Notes under the pieces: model-generated
Told to the model about the DNA's origin: nothing
Seen by the model: the letters and a program-made list of their open reading frames with translations, nothing else
Databases searched by the model: none
Shown here: positions 36,450 through 49,328 of the stretch, one piece after another
Numbering within the stretch: the first letter of the stretch is position 1
Layout of the letters: each line of letters begins with the position of its first letter
Program-made: the position numbers and the translations under genes
Origin: Macrocybe gigantea
Taxonomy: Eukaryota; Basidiomycota; Agaricomycetes; Agaricales; Callistosporiaceae
Direction: 5' to 3'
Assembly: GCA_011319805.1 (NCBI GenBank)
Contig: SJRY01000255.1
Location: forward strand, 186,001 to 250,000
DNA: 64,000 nucleotides

Positions 36450-38285
36450 ATGGAATTTGAGGTCCTCGCAAAATGCCACGCTACAAAAGCTCGCGTCTCG
36501 CGCATGAGGCTCGCCCGTGAGTAGTGTCCTCAATGCCCCGTCGACGGCGCAAAGTGTGCTGATACAGCCGTAGATGGTGTGACGATGCTGCCGACCTTCA
36601 TGCCAGTCGCAACGCAGGCCGCCATCAAGGGCCTCACCGCAGAGCAGGTCGAATCGCTCGGAGTGACTCTCATCCTGAATAACACCTACCACCTGAATTT
36701 GCGACCCGGTCTCAAGATCCTTACCGAAGCTGGAGGAGCTCATAAATTCCAAGGATGGAACAAAAATCTCTTGACCGTATGTGCTCCCCTCACGTTTGAT
36801 CCTAGATGCTACATATGCCCTACACCCGTCTCGCCGATTTGTTAGGACAGTGGTGGATTTCAGCTGGTGTCACTCAGCAAGTTCACGAGAATCACAGAAG
36901 AAGGCGCCCTCTTCGAAAGTCCCTTTACCGGAGAGCCCACAATGCTAACAGTACGTCATTTTCCACTTTTCAATCGTCGTACTGATGGTGCGAAGCCGGA
37001 AGAGAGCATTTCAATCCAACATACCATCGGCGCAGACATCATCATGCAACTAGATGACGTGGGTAAGTCTCATCTTCAGTGCAGCTTGAAGCCAACTGAA
37101 GCGATCTTGAAGTATCCAGTTTGACGACAGGCCCTCGCGTTGGGGAAGCCATGGAGCGTTCCGTCAGATGGTTGGATCGTTGCATCGCTCAGCACGAGAA
37201 GTCTGGAAAGAAAGATACGCAAAACCTCTTCGCAATTGTGCAGGGTGGACTGGATCTCGAGCTTCGGAATCGATGCTTGGAAGAGATGATCAAGAGGAGG
37301 GAAGGAGTTGCAGGGTACGCCATCGGCGGACTCAGTGGTGGCGAGGAAAAGGGTATTCACTTTATGTCATGATCTTTGGTGACGTGCTGATTCTCGGAAA
37401 AAGATGTCTTCTGGAGAATGTTCGCGAGCCACTATCTCCTATGATTAACATTCCTGTTGACCTTATGAAACAGCATCAAACATTGTGCGGATCGATTGCC
37501 AGAAGATCGTACGGCTCGTTTTTATCCAGTCATACGCTTCAACTAACCATGAGACGTTCTGTCAGGGCCACGGTATTCCATGGGTATAGGCTTCGCTGAA
37601 GGTCGGTCATCACATGTCTCCAGAAGGCGATATCTGATCGGCTCTTCAATAGATCTTCTTGTCTGTGTTGCTTTAGGCGTCGACATGGTGCGACCACGAA
37701 TCCTTTCCTTTCAGGCCTCATGCCAAGATGTGCTGACTCCAACCAGGCCGACTGCGTATTTCCTACTCGCACGGCCAGATTTGGTGTCGCTTTAACCCAT
37801 CGAGGCCCTTTGAACTTGAGTACGTTTCGACGACGCTTGCCGACGAGGTTCAGATTCCTACGTTCTCCCACAGAACTGCGTAAACACTCAACAGATTTGC
37901 GACCGATCGATGAAAGCTGTCCATGTCCCACCTGCAAGGATGGCACATCTCGTGCTATGCTCCATCATATTATCACCCACGAAACAGCAGCCGCACACGG
38001 TATGCGAACAATCCCTCCAGGTCGCGTTGCTCACTGACAGGCTGCTCACCAGCTATTACTCTCCACAATATCACATTCCAAGCTCAGGTCATGGGTCGCG
38101 CAAGAGACGCAATCATGAACGGGACTTTCCCGGACTACCTCAAGTCGTTTTTTGCAGAGTACTTTGGCGATTCGGGCTATCCCGAATGGTGCGTTAACGC
38201 TCTGCGCAGCGTTGGCGTGGATCTGCTGGAGAATAGCAATGCTAAAGTAGTGCCTGGGCACGGAGCAAAATGGGATTATGCTTGA
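36450..38285 (+). CDS. QTRT1: Queuine tRNA-ribosyltransferase catalytic subunit
   Basis: Swaps guanine-34 for queuine in GUN-anticodon tRNAs. Exon 1 ([19 protein letters not shown]) splices into [20 protein letters not shown]. Motifs follow in order: [37 protein letters not shown] (catalytic Asp), [65 protein letters not shown] and the nucleophile region [16 protein letters not shown]. Zinc ligands are [12 protein letters not shown] and a downstream histidine ([13 protein letters not shown]). The residue before the nucleophile aspartate is alanine (MADCVFP) in my splice model, where the family usually has phenylalanine. Eight or more short introns, all in frame. It is convergent with DBP10, 83 bp apart. 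Confidence 0.9.
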
Positions 38286-38368
38286 TGTACCAATATACCC
38301 GCATTGCCTTCCAACCGAGAGCTGAGAACACAGATCCGCATGTAAGTAACAATATCGCTACTGCACGG

Positions 38369-41300
38369 TCATCGCCTTGCTTTCTTGCCACGACGACTAG
38401 GTCGAGCATTTTTGGCCCTTTTCTTCTCCAGGGTCTTTCTGTCTCTCCGTATTTGATCCACTGTTTTCAACTCTGACTTGACTTTGACTAAAGGTTTGCC
38501 CCCAAATCTCCGACCGGTCGTAGCCTTCTTTCCCTTACCAGCGAGCAGCCGACGTCTCCTCTCCCGTCACTTTCTCTTCTTTCTTCTTCAATTGCCGAAC
38601 TTTCCGGTCGTAGCTTTTGTGCAGCTTATCGAGTGGCTTGGCAGCGACGACTGTGTTGTGCTTGAATCTCTTGCCGTTCTGCATCCCGAGCCGCCCTTTC
38701 GTAGCGGGCCCTTCTGCCTCGCCAATCCTAGGAAGACTGACCTTGTTTTTCGACTTCCATTCTTCAAAACGACCGCTCCGGTACGTTGCCGGAAGTTTGG
38801 TTCCGCTCTCGGTCTTCACCAGCTTCACATTGTCTGCCCCGGTTCCGTCTCCTTGCACGAAGCGTTTCTTTTTTTTGTCCCAATTCAGCTGATGCGCTTC
38901 CGCTGTGCTACCGTTTCGTCTCCTGCGAGATCAAAAGAAGCACCTTGAGCTTGCTGTGCAAAAGATGCGCCGTCGGTGAGAGAGTATCTAGGGTAGCAAG
39001 AATTAGATACACCACAAAAAGTGAGCAGGAACGCTCACCCTTTCTCTGTTGCCGCATCTTTCTGGTAGTGGGACATGTAGAATTCTTCATCGCGATAGCT
39101 ATATTTTTTATTTGACGTTCCGAATACGGCCTGCTTTGATTTCAGGAATTGGATCTGAGGCCAAACGATAAATGGATATTCACCACAATGTCATCTTCGT
39201 CCGCCATCTCGACGTCTCGCGACCCGCCTGCCTGCTTTTCTTCCCCGGCTTGCTCCTCATCAGTCGCGTCGCCGCGGAGGCCGAAGTGGCTGAGCGCTGA
39301 ACAGACTTGCTCAGTGCCTTCCTTCTCTCCCGCATGAGCGCAGCGTTGGCCGAGTTGCCCTTGTTGCCTTTCGTGCCGATCTCAAATACCGTCTCAGACG
39401 GCGTGAACGCACTGACAGACTTTAACAACGCCTGCCTTGCCTCCTCCCTTTCTCTCCTCTCCCGTGCGCCTTCCCCTCGCAACAGCACTGGATGGACACC
39501 CGTCTCCGAACCTGCCAAAAGCCACTTTGATTCCTTCATCATCTCCTTGGCGCGCTTGTAGCTCGCCGAGCTAGCTTTGCCCTTGCTCCGCTCGTACATG
39601 GCGTGCCCGCGCTTCATCACCTCCTTCAGGGATGGCAGTGAATGGTTCACGTCGTCCAGCGACCGGAGGTATTCCACGTCCTCGTCAACTTTGCTCCGCT
39701 CGAACGTTCCCAAGACGAGCATGTCGATGTAAGGCTGGTCGCCGTGTCGTCGCTTGCCTCGCTCGTGAGCGGCCGCCCGAGGAACAGCTGCAGGTCGAGA
39801 AGATAAGGCAGTTCATGGTTCGTCACGAACGACCACGCCCATCCCTGTCTGCCCGCTCTGGCTGTCCGACCTACGCGGTGCACAAAAACTCGAGCACCTT
39901 GCGGGAAATCATAATTGACAACATTCTCCAACACGGGTATATCGATACCCCGGGCAGCGACGTCGGTAACGACAAGAATGCTGGTGACTCCGCGGCGGAA
40001 TTGATCCATCTGATGCGTGCGTGCAGATTGATCCAACGTGCCGTATATGTGGGATACTGCATAACCCGCTGTTGTCAGCAGCGTAGTGATACTCAACATG
40101 GTGCTTTGTCGCGACAAAAATGAGCGTTTGGTGAGGGGCAGTGAACAGATCCGGGCGTTGTATTTTGCCTTTGTGCTTTTGCTTCGAACTCGATACGCTT
40201 TCCTCTTTTTCTTTTTCGATACCCTGAGGGCCAGCAAGGGGGACCTTGATGACATCCCGGAGCAGCGCGAGTAAACATGCTTCCTTCTCCGCCTGTTTGA
40301 CCGAAAAGAATGCCATCCTGAGGTCTGAGCTGATTTTGCTTTCTGCATCGAGCCTGACAAGCTTTGGATTCTCCAAACCCGCTTTTGCGAACTCTACGAG
40401 AGATTTAGGAAGCGTAGCTGAAAAGAGAAGTGTCTGTCGAGACGGTGGAAGACGATTGAGGATCTCGCCGAGGGCAGTAGCAAAACCCATCTCGAAAAGG
40501 CGATCAGCTTCGTCGAAAACGACATATTGGACAGATTTCAGGTCCAAACTCATTTCCACAATCAGATGAAGCAGACGCCCTGGCGTTGCAATGATGCTAT
40601 AGGAGATACGTGAAACCAGCATGAATCGGACGAGAACGAATAAACATACACGTCAGGATTACTGGTGACCATCTCAAACTGGTCATCCAGGCCCTCGCCT
40701 CCAACAACCAAGCCCCACCTCAGCCCCTCACTCTTCTTCGTCGCCTCATCATCATCATCGTCTCTATCGCCTGCATGGCCGCCCGCACCCTCGCTGGCCC
40801 ATCCTCTGACGAGAGCCTTGCCCACCTTAAGAATCTGCAGCGCCAGCTCGCGCGTAGGGAGCAAGATCAAGGCCCGCGCGCCAAAGGTCGTCGAGTGTCG
40901 GCCACCGAGTCGCTGCACGAGCGGGACCATGTATGCAAGGGATTTTCCGGACCCAGTGCGCGCCATTCCGACGAGATCACGGGGCGGGTTGGAAAGCAGC
41001 GCTGGGATAGAGAGCCGCTGGATGGGCGTCGGTATGCGATATCCTTGCAGCGTCAGCGATCTAAGCAATGAAGGATGCAGGCCTATCAGTAGAAACGTCG
41101 TCAAAACGCGTCATTTGCGAAGATTGGAAGCGTAAACTAACCCATGCTTTGGAAACTGCCTCCACCGACCTCGCCTTTCACGATCTTGTTCTTTCCCTTC
41201 ACTTTTTTGAGTACTTCCGTCCCGGTCTTGATATCCCGCTTAGCCATGGATTCTTGCAGAAACTCCTTCAAACCTTCCTCGTCCTCTTCACCGTCTTCCT

Positions 41301-41511
41301 CATCAATCTTTGGTTTCTTGAGGAGAGGCGCGGGCAGTTTTGACTTTTGTTTCTTCTTCCTCGTCAGAGCAGAAGAAATGTCGACCTCCACATCGCTGCT
41401 GTCATTCGCGGAGGACTGTTCATATGATGAGGACAGAGACGCCTCAGAGAAGCTGCCCTCATCGTCGGTGGAGTGCTCTACAGCCACCGTGGAGTGTTTT
41501 CGTTTGATCAT
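38369..41511 (-). CDS. DBP10: ATP-dependent DEAD-box RNA helicase Dbp10 (DDX54-like)
   Basis: Nucleolar helicase for 60S subunit assembly. It starts at 41511 ([14 protein letters not shown]) with an acidic N-terminus. Helicase motifs: Q region [16 protein letters not shown], Walker [67 protein letters not shown] and [10 protein letters not shown]. The family C-terminus follows: [37 protein letters not shown] and the basic tail [14 protein letters not shown]. Two frame breaks interrupt conserved sequence. Near 40090 ([14 protein letters not shown]) two bases seem missing, and near 39756 ([14 protein letters not shown]) one base. No intron explains either. The rest reads as an intact, constrained gene. 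Confidence 0.88.
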
Positions 41512-41597
41512 GGATCCACAGCAGAAAAATGAAGTAGCGTGACAAGGGTCACACAAGTCGTGACGTCATACATTATTACTAAGTATTTACGGTCAGC

Positions 41598-43314
41598 TCA
41601 GCTGTGGTTCAACCCTCGGGACGGCGGACGCATCTGACGTGTTCTCGGAGTCAACGCCCGTGCAATTTGTCTCGGAGCATGAGTTGTCACAATCTGCACA
41701 GGCACCTGAAAAAGTGCTCCAATATGGCTGCGTTCTGATGCACAATCTTGGAAGTCGCTTTTACTTGGCGATTCGCGAACGTGAGATGGGAAGTCATGGG
41801 TGTCAGGAGGAAAGACGGTGACGAGATACTGGAAGATGGATAAATTCATCAATGCAGTGCACGATGAGATTGATTAAAAAGCACCTCGACATCAAACAAA
41901 CCATATCGCTCCGTATCTGACGACGAAGGTTGTAACCATTTCGATAGATAGATCTCGCCTTGAAGATCCCGTCTGATGCGCGACTGATCTTCTATTTCAT
42001 CTGTTGCATCAGTATCCCACCAAACAGCCACTGCGATGTCTTCCACGACCTGGCGCCGCTTGATTCTTGATTTCAAATGTTTTGACGCATCAGAATCATC
42101 CATGAGTTCCAAGACTTTGCCGCGGACGCATGCGATATGTTCGTAATAAGTTATTTTCTGCATGAGCCGTACATGACTTGCTTTAGGAGTCGCAAAGATA
42201 TCCAGTATTCGGGTATCGTTGACATCAGATGTCGTGAATTCGTATGATAGGTAGCAGGGTATAATGGTTCCTCGGACATAACTGAGCTGTACGTGTAACA
42301 GTCAAACTCACAAACGTCAATGTGTCCCAGTCAGAAAAGAAACGCACGGGATTGGAGAGCGATAGCTGGATGTAATTCAGCAAGCTGAACAAAAGTCTTT
42401 GAGAAAATATGGCTTACCGTACAATCAAGAGATGCATTATTATTGCGGATGAGATTGCTAGATATAGATACAGATATAGGTGAAAAAGTGGTCCAGCCAC
42501 TTGAATCCTGACTTGGCCCTGGAAGGGCTTTCAGCCGTCTGTTTCGATATGCGGCGAGGCGAAGAGCGGAGAAAGCTGCCGGGGGTAGGATCGACGGAGT
42601 ATACGATACCGGCGTTTGAATTCTACATGACAGATCTCGGATCAATGCGCAAAACACTAGCCGCTGGACCAGGACTTACTTATAATCGGATCGCAGACGT
42701 CCACGCGCGACGATGGCAAACAGGTCGTAACGTACACTGACATCAATCCCTTTCTTCACAAATGTTTCAGGCAGCGACCAAAGCGCATTTCCATCAGAAG
42801 AAAGAGCGACGTTTGAAGGGAAAGGAAAGCGAATCGGCCAGGTGTAGTCTCCAGGCGGGAATTTTCCAGCGAACCTCTGGTTGCTTCCAGCACGGCCTGC
42901 CGTGCGTGGATCGCCCATTTCTCGAGTCCAGATGGTTATGACATGATCAGAAAGGTGAACGAGCCATCATCTCCGGCGCTAGTGATGATGCGCCCCCGCA
43001 CCTAAATGGGGTGTGAATTTAGCGGTCGTTGGGAAACGCAAACGACGGTTGGTTACGGTGATGTTGATCGCTTCGATGCTCTCTGAGCCATTGAGACCAA
43101 GAGCGAGCACCCCCTGCACAGCATCTCCCTGGAAGAAATGCGGCGCATGCGAGGGCTCTTTCGCACGGCTAAGGAGCATCAACGACATGTATTCGCTGAC
43201 CTTGAGTGGGTGCTGGAAAACATGCTTGACACGCTGCGGATGGAGAGTAGAAAAGAGCGACGAATATCTGGGGAGGGTGGGGGAAGGCGGGGTGTATGGA
43301 GGAAGAAGAGACAT
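41598..43314 (-). CDS. Arrestin-like protein
   Basis: Resembles the arrestin-fold proteins expanded in basidiomycetes, which can act as adaptors for ubiquitin ligation of membrane proteins. Exon 1 starts at 43314 (MSLLPPYTPPSPTLPRYSS), followed by the strand-rich arrestin N domain with FFQGDAVQGVLALGLNGSES. The next exon has GKFPPGDYTWPIRFPFPSNV and the conserved arch LPETFVKKGIDVSVRYDLFA, then VARGRLRSDYK. Later exons carry DSSGWTTFSPISV, YVRGTIIPCYL and a charged C domain (HLKSRIKRRQVVEDIAVAVW), ending near RPPSRGLNHS. Near 42947 a lost base seems to separate SFTFL from DHVITIWTREMGDPR. Gene boundaries are reasonable and the internal intron map is partial. Confidence 0.7.
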
Positions 43315-43507
43315 GTTGGCGGTCAACGCGCTGTGTTGGCCTCCAACAATAAGGCTGTGACGTCAGGTCATGTGATCCTTATGGCAGTGCGGGTCACTGA
43401 TCCCGGATCATACCATCACAAGCTTTCCGAGCCTCCGATGCCGCGAACAGATAAATATCCAACCCGGACATCGGCGCAGAGTTCCAACAAATTACCCTAC
43501 CACCATC

Positions 43508-44188
43508 ATGAAGTTTATGAACTCCTGCTTCGTCAATGTCTTCATTGCATCCCTTGTATCGCTCGTCGCGTCGGTCCCAATCGAACGGCGCGACGTGTTT
43601 GTTCGAGGATCCTCAGCCCTCAGCAGAGCGACGTCTGGGTCGTCGGACAGAACAGGACCGTCGCCTGGTGCGTTCCGTTCGCTCTCGTCGCATCTCATTT
43701 GCCATACTGACTTGCCTTCCAGGGATATATCCAACGTACCAGCCCAGATCACTAACCCCAAAGGCCGCATTATGCTGAGAAAGGGTCAGCTCATCATGCT
43801 CAACGAGACTCTCGCGGACGGCTTTGACGTCGCACCGGCTACACGACAATGTGGTGCCCAGCGTTGCCCTGCCAATGACTACAGCATAGTCCGTAAGTAC
43901 ACCTGTTACGCATGACCAGAACGGAGTTACTCACCCGCGTTTCATTAAGTGTTTGGAGACTCTGGAAACTGGAGCGGCCAATTCTCCATCCAGTCCACGG
44001 CACCAGGCTCTACGCCAGCCAATTGTAACTGCGGCACCCCCTCCGTGTGGAACCCTCCACCTACCGGCGCACAGTCTACACCGACCAACGCCCCTCCTGC
44101 ACAGCCGACACTTCACAGCACAGCATCAGCCGGCCCTGCCAACTCAGCTCAGTCCCAGGCATCGGAGACGGCGTCCGCTTCGCAGTAG
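43508..44188 (+). CDS. Secreted Kre9/Knh1-like (Ser-Thr-rich) protein
   Basis: A small secreted protein with a signal peptide (NSCFVNVFIASLVSLVAS) and one Kre9/Knh1-type beta-sandwich domain, a family placed in the cell wall or on GPI anchors. Exon 1 has SDVWVVGQNRTVAW; a GTGCGT..TTCCAG intron then gives DISNVPAQITNPKGRIMLRK. After a second intron comes LFGDSGNWSGQFSIQS and a Ser/Thr/Ala/Pro-rich tail ending SASQ. I see no hydrophobic GPI-addition tail. The frame is wrong around 43604: a missing C would give DVFVPRILSPQQSDVW. The stretch 43833-43868 matches the family (DNVVPSVAP) only if three further C are missing. It is either a real pseudogene or a victim of the window-wide base-loss pattern. 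Confidence 0.65.
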
Positions 44189-44872
44189 GAGTCATCCACC
44201 GTTCCGCGCTCCCAGGGCGGCACCAACACGCTTCGAGCTAGAGCTCCAACTTCAGTGACTATTCCAAGGAGAATGTTTGAGGTCACTGATTTACGAAATT
44301 CACGGACATGAATCTGAAGGAACACCCATCTGTAGCGTTACAACCAATCATTAGATAGACTTGATGACCGCATTTCTCGCCTACCTTAGACTCATCATGT
44401 TCGCACTATACTCGTCCTGATGTAGAAGTACTGACCAAATAATCATGGATTCTTTTCTGCAAACATTATTTGTTGTTCACTATTCGATCCAAACAGGATA
44501 TGGATGGCGTTGCCAATCTGTTGGCGACGATCGTCTAGATGTGCACAAGTCTGGGTTCCTCGCAGAGGGACGCCTTTGTAGAACATCAGCCCATCCCTTG
44601 CGTAAAATACCGGTCGGTCAATCACTCGTGAGTGAATTTCGAGAAACCAAGTCGCCACAGCCCAGGAAAGTTCTCGAAAGCTGAACGTTCTTTCGCGCTG
44701 CTTGTACTGAAATTCCCCCTGAAAAAGCCGTTGTGGCATATTTCTCGAAACGAGATTCCATCCATCGCAAGAGGAAAAAAGAATTCGACCTCGGCGCGAT
44801 CACGTCTGCCGAGCTACCCTCACCCGGCCGCGCGTCCCTGCTGTGGCTGTCGGCAGCCTTGAAGACGATGCG
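44189..44872. other. Spacer, possible 3' end of DUO1
   Basis: About 680 bp. The right end may include a last DUO1 exon, because an alternative splice ends that protein near 44800. A 98-codon minus-strand open frame at 44443-44739 has no recognised motif. Confidence 0.4.
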
Positions 44873-45975
44873 CTACTCACAGGCGGCGAAGGCCGGCCAC
44901 GTGTCGATGCTACGACCACTTCAGAAAGCGCACAATTGGAAAAAAATGCGACTGGAGATGTTTACCTGACCTCGTCATCCCGCTAGTGACACCTCGCGCA
45001 GCGCCTCGCATCGATGCCCTCGTTCCTCTGACGCCCGCGACACCACCTCGCGTGCCCGCTTTTTGCTTCTTTGCCTGCTCAAGCCGCTCCAGCTCTGCTC
45101 TGTGAAGTCGCTCCTCCTCCTCTCGTTGCTTCCTCTCCTGCTCCAGCTTCTCTGCCAGCGCCCGTTCTTGCTCCTTCCGCCGCCGCTCATACTCCGCAGC
45201 GCGTTCCTCTTCCAGTGTTCGTTCATCCTGAATGGAGGTGAGCGAAAGGGAGGATGCAGATGAGCCATCAATATCCACGTACCGCCTCTGCGCCCTCAAA
45301 CTCTTCGTCAAAGATAAGCTTGGCGTACTCCTCCGATTTGGAGAGTATCCCAATGTATTTGTTTAGCAACGCGTCAGTTTCTGCCAACTGAGCAGCTATG
45401 CGCTGCGAGACTTTAGCGATGCCTGTGCAGGCAGTGAGAATGATGAATGCGAAGCGCACCTGATTAGCAGAACCTGTCTCCGACAGCGCGTCGTTATATG
45501 ACGCGAAAGCTGCGTTGATTTTTCTCAAAATGAAAAGATCGTTTTGCAGTTTTTCTTCCCGTGCTTTAGCCCGCAGTCGCTGCATCTTTTCGGGATCGAC
45601 ATCTTCTTCATCTACCGCTTCTTCCTGCCCATCCTCGTCTTCAGGTCGTCGGCCCGAGATTTCTTCACCGGCATCGTCGTCTTGCGAGCGCGAGAAAGAC
45701 GATGAGGATGAGTGCAAAAGGCTGTCGTCTCGTTTCAACAGACTAAATGGCCTGCTGTTTGCTTGGATGGTGCGATCGTACAAGGAAAGCTCTGACAGCG
45801 AGAGATCTGTGCCGTCTGGCCCCGTCTTCGGCGCGTCTTGGCGTCTCCGCCAGGACGGAGACGCAGAGGAAGACGAAGAGGATGGCACGACCAAAGGCGA
45901 CTCCGATAGGAGATGCGAGTGCGATTGAGATTCCCATCGAAAGCTTGACAAATCGCCATCGTCGTCGGAGTGCAT
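44873..45975 (-). CDS. DUO1: DASH complex subunit Duo1
   Basis: Part of the DASH/Dam1 ring coupling kinetochores to spindle microtubules in fungi. ATG 45975 opens an acidic Ser-rich region. The family core is LFILRKINAAFASYNDALSE, a 57-nt intron, RIAAQLAETDALLNKYIGIL and SKSEEYAKLIFDEEFEGAEA. After another intron comes a long charged coiled coil (EEERAAEYERRRKEQERALA) and a Gly/Arg-rich tail (GTRGGVAGVRGTRASMRGAA). A further intron joins GMTS to GRSIDTWPAFAA. The simple reading stops at 44873. A 40-nt GTGAGT..CCACAG intron would instead extend the tail to a stop at 44800, which is equally plausible. It is divergent from TSR1, 201 bp apart. Confidence 0.82.
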
Positions 45976-46176
45976 GTCGCTTGTGATACGGTTCCAAAGT
46001 ACGAGTTGGGAAAGGACGGGAACGTGCGATCAAGGTCACGTTAGTGAATGGGAGACGCGTAGATGACGCATATTTTGTCATGTTTGGACAAGCTTTAGAT
46101 TCAAATATCGTAGATTAGTTTCCTAATTTGTATAGAAAATTTGAGGACGTTCCCCGCCAGAGAAACTCGTTCTGCG

Positions 46177-49102
46177 ATGGTTGAAGCACACCATCATCGA
46201 TCAACTCTCAAGCAGGTGCATATCATATGTTTTCAGACGGAAATTGAAAATCAGTTGATGTTACCTCACGCAGACGAACAAGAGATTCAAATCAAGACAT
46301 GCAACGAAATCGGCGCTGAAAGATGCCGCCAAGGGTGAAATATCCGCGCTCGATTCACCGAGTGCATCCCAGACTGGTCTGACCGAGCCTTGTTCTTCTG
46401 CGTTTGATCAGGTCGCATTCCTCGGGCATCGCCTAAAACTGGATCGAACTCGAGCACATCGGCACAGTTGCGTCTCAACAGGCGGAACAACGCAAAGCAG
46501 ACGCAGGCGAAGAAGCGAAGCGCGCTCGTGTCCGCGACGCGGATCTTCAACGGCGTGGATGGGGCACCGAGGATCGTCGCCGTTATCCCGCTCAGCGAGG
46601 ACGTGAACGCCAGGTCGACGGTCATGGCTCTTGCGGAATCTCTAGAAGTGCAAGCAGATGACTGCCCTTCTGACGGATTCTGGAAAATGAGGTGCGCTTG
46701 ACTCTATTTGCTTACCCTGAAGCAACATCTCAACCTCCTCTCCAGGGCGGAACGCTTCAAGACGTCTCTACAATATATCAACGTCCCATATAAAAGTTTT
46801 TATGAAGCGCTGGACGCATGCAAAGTAGCTGACTACGCCATCCTCGTCCTTTCTTCCACGGTGGAAGTAGATACATGGGGAGACACCCTCCTGCGCACAT
46901 TGCAAGCTCAAGGACTTCCAGAGGTCATCACCGTGGTAGCTCAAACACATCAACGGATCCTAAATCCCGCTCAGGAATACTGAAGTCCCTTCTCTCGTTC
47001 ATACAATACTTCGTCCCCTCCCAATCTAGGGTCTTTGACTTGCACGTCAGCTCAGATCGCCTGAACGCGCTGCGAACGCTCGCCGAAGGCAAACCGCAAG
47101 ACGTGAGATGGCGAGAAGGACGAACGTGGGTTGTTGGCGAACAAGTGGAGTGGGATAATGGGGTTCTCAAAGTCACGGGCGTCGTGAGGGGTTCGTCCTT
47201 GTCTGTTAACCGGCTCATACACTTGCCGACCTTTGGAGACTTTCAAATATCCAAGGCAAGCTCTTAACCTCCGCTCCCGATTCTGTGAGTTCATTGACCC
47301 ATGTGTTCATCAGATCTTTTCGGCCATTGTTCCGAAACAGTCAAAATCGGGCCATGGGATGGACATGGACGTAGAATCAGTCGTGTTGGCCGAAGCCGAC
47401 CCTGATTACGCGGACTCCTTAGTCTCAAGCAATGACCCGGACGACTTGGCGAACGAGCAAACATGGCCTACCGAAGAAGAGATGAATGGAACGCGCGACT
47501 CGAACAATGCCGATGATATACCCGACGCTAAAAAAGGAACAACCCCAAAGGCCGTGCGCCGGGTGCCGAAAGGGATGAGCGAGTACCAAGCTGCTTGGAT
47601 CGTAGAAGACGACGAGGATGAAGAAAACGAAGACAGAAATGATGAACAAAAGGATGGAAGCGAAGTGGATATGGGCGGTGCGCAGGATGAGCAAGAGGAG
47701 ATGCAGGATCTGCCGATGGACGAGGATCACGAGATGGAGACGAGTGATCGCCGAAGCGTCGCGTTTCAGGATCTGGATATGGAAGAGGAAGAACGGCAGT
47801 AAGCTTTTGTCACGTTCCTCGCGTTCGTGAGAAGATTCACAGCCATAACGCGTACGTTCAGGTTAGCAAAATGGCGTAATCGCCAGCGGGAAGAGGAAAC
47901 GGACCTCGCCTTCCCGGACGAGATGGATACTCCAAAAGACGTCTCAGCTCGGGTTAGATTCCAGAGGTACAGGGGGCTGCGTTCTTTTAGAACGAGCCCG
48001 TGGGACCCGTTCGAGAATCTGCCCCGGGAATATGCACGTATATTCCAGTTTGAAGACTTTAAGAGGACGGAGCGTGCCATCCGCAAGAGAGCGGAGCAGG
48101 AAGTTGGCGTCGTGGAGGTAACACGAGCTTGGAATTTTCCGGATTCAACAACTGACAGACGCTGCAGCCCGGGACGCGGGTGTCCATCCATTTGAAGGAC
48201 GTTCCACGAGAAGCCGAGGGTCTGAAATCGACATATCTGTTTGGACTGTTGCAACACGAACATAAGCTTTCGGTATTGAACTTTGCGGTGCAAAGGAATA
48301 CCGAGTATGATGGTTCGGTTCGTTCCAAGGTGAGTCTTGTCTGTTGGCATCCAGGGGCTTTTCAAGACTCAGTCGAGTTGTGATTTAGGACCCATTGGTG
48401 CTCTGCGTGGGCCCTCGTCGGCTGCACGTCAACCCAATATACAGTCAGCACGCTAGGGGAGGAAGCAAAGGCACAAATAACGTCCACAAATTCGAGCGAT
48501 ACCTTCGGCATGGAGTGACGAATGTCGCCACGACCTATGGGCCAGTCGCATTCGGAAATCAGCCCTGTTCTTGCTTCGCGAGACGTCGGACGTGCAAGGT
48601 CAGACGATCCTTGCGTTTCTTGCTCCGCGCCCGTCTGACTCAAGTACGGGTTGCAACCTTTTAATCTAGCTCCCAACTTGGTGGCGATGGGCAGCTTCTT
48701 GAACACAGACACGACTCGCATCATCGCCAAGCGCATCATCCTGACTGGACATCCATTCAAAATTCACAAAAAGACGGCGACAGTGCGTTACATGTTTTTC
48801 AACCCAGGTTAGTTCCGTCTTTTCGAGCCTTTCCACGCCTTAATGGGTTGCCTTGGTCGCTTACGAATCGTACACCGACAGATGACGTGTCGTATTTTAA
48901 ACCAATCCAACTGCACACGAAATACGGGCGAGTTGGGCACATCCGAGAGTCCCTCGGCACTCACGGCTACTTCAAAGCCCACTTCGACGGATCGATCAAT
49001 CAGATGGACACGGTGTGCATGTCGTTGTACAAGCGCGTCTACCCAAAGTGGTCGACCTTGGGTTCCTGGCGAGAGCGGGCCTCCGCAGGCGTGGGCCGAT
49101 GA
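46177..49102 (+). CDS. TSR1: Ribosome biogenesis factor Tsr1
   Basis: A GTPase-like but inactive protein that binds pre-40S particles and is needed for late 18S rRNA maturation. Exon 1 ([13 protein letters not shown]) and exon 2 ([20 protein letters not shown]) give the family N-terminus. [20 protein letters not shown] and [20 protein letters not shown] form the G-like domain without a P-loop lysine. [15 protein letters not shown] follows, then a very acidic stretch. The C-terminal domain has [78 protein letters not shown] and [20 protein letters not shown]. Near 48564 one C seems lost: [15 protein letters not shown] would be restored. Confidence 0.9.
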
Positions 49103-49328
49103 AATGGAGGAATGATTCCTGGTGATCAAAAGGAAAAGCATAACAAATCCTTGGTGATGAAGGATATGACGTCATGGTGGATATAATTTCTAAGCAGTTG
49201 GAAGACAATCTGAAACCGTGTGTGCGTGTGTGAACTGATCAAAATATGCAAGGGGCATTGAAGAATGTGGTATAGCGATACAACAGATAACGGAGAAACC
49301 AACACCTTTCATCCATCAAGGGCTACTT

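Noticed and set aside
40665..41135. 156-codon plus-strand open frame
   Set aside because: It mirrors the helicase core of DBP10 (Walker A and Asp-rich insertion on the other strand).
45515..45928. Ser-rich plus-strand open frame of 137 codons
   Set aside because: It is antisense to the acidic N-terminal region of DUO1; runs of Ser/Arg codons are the mirror of Asp/Glu/Ser codons.
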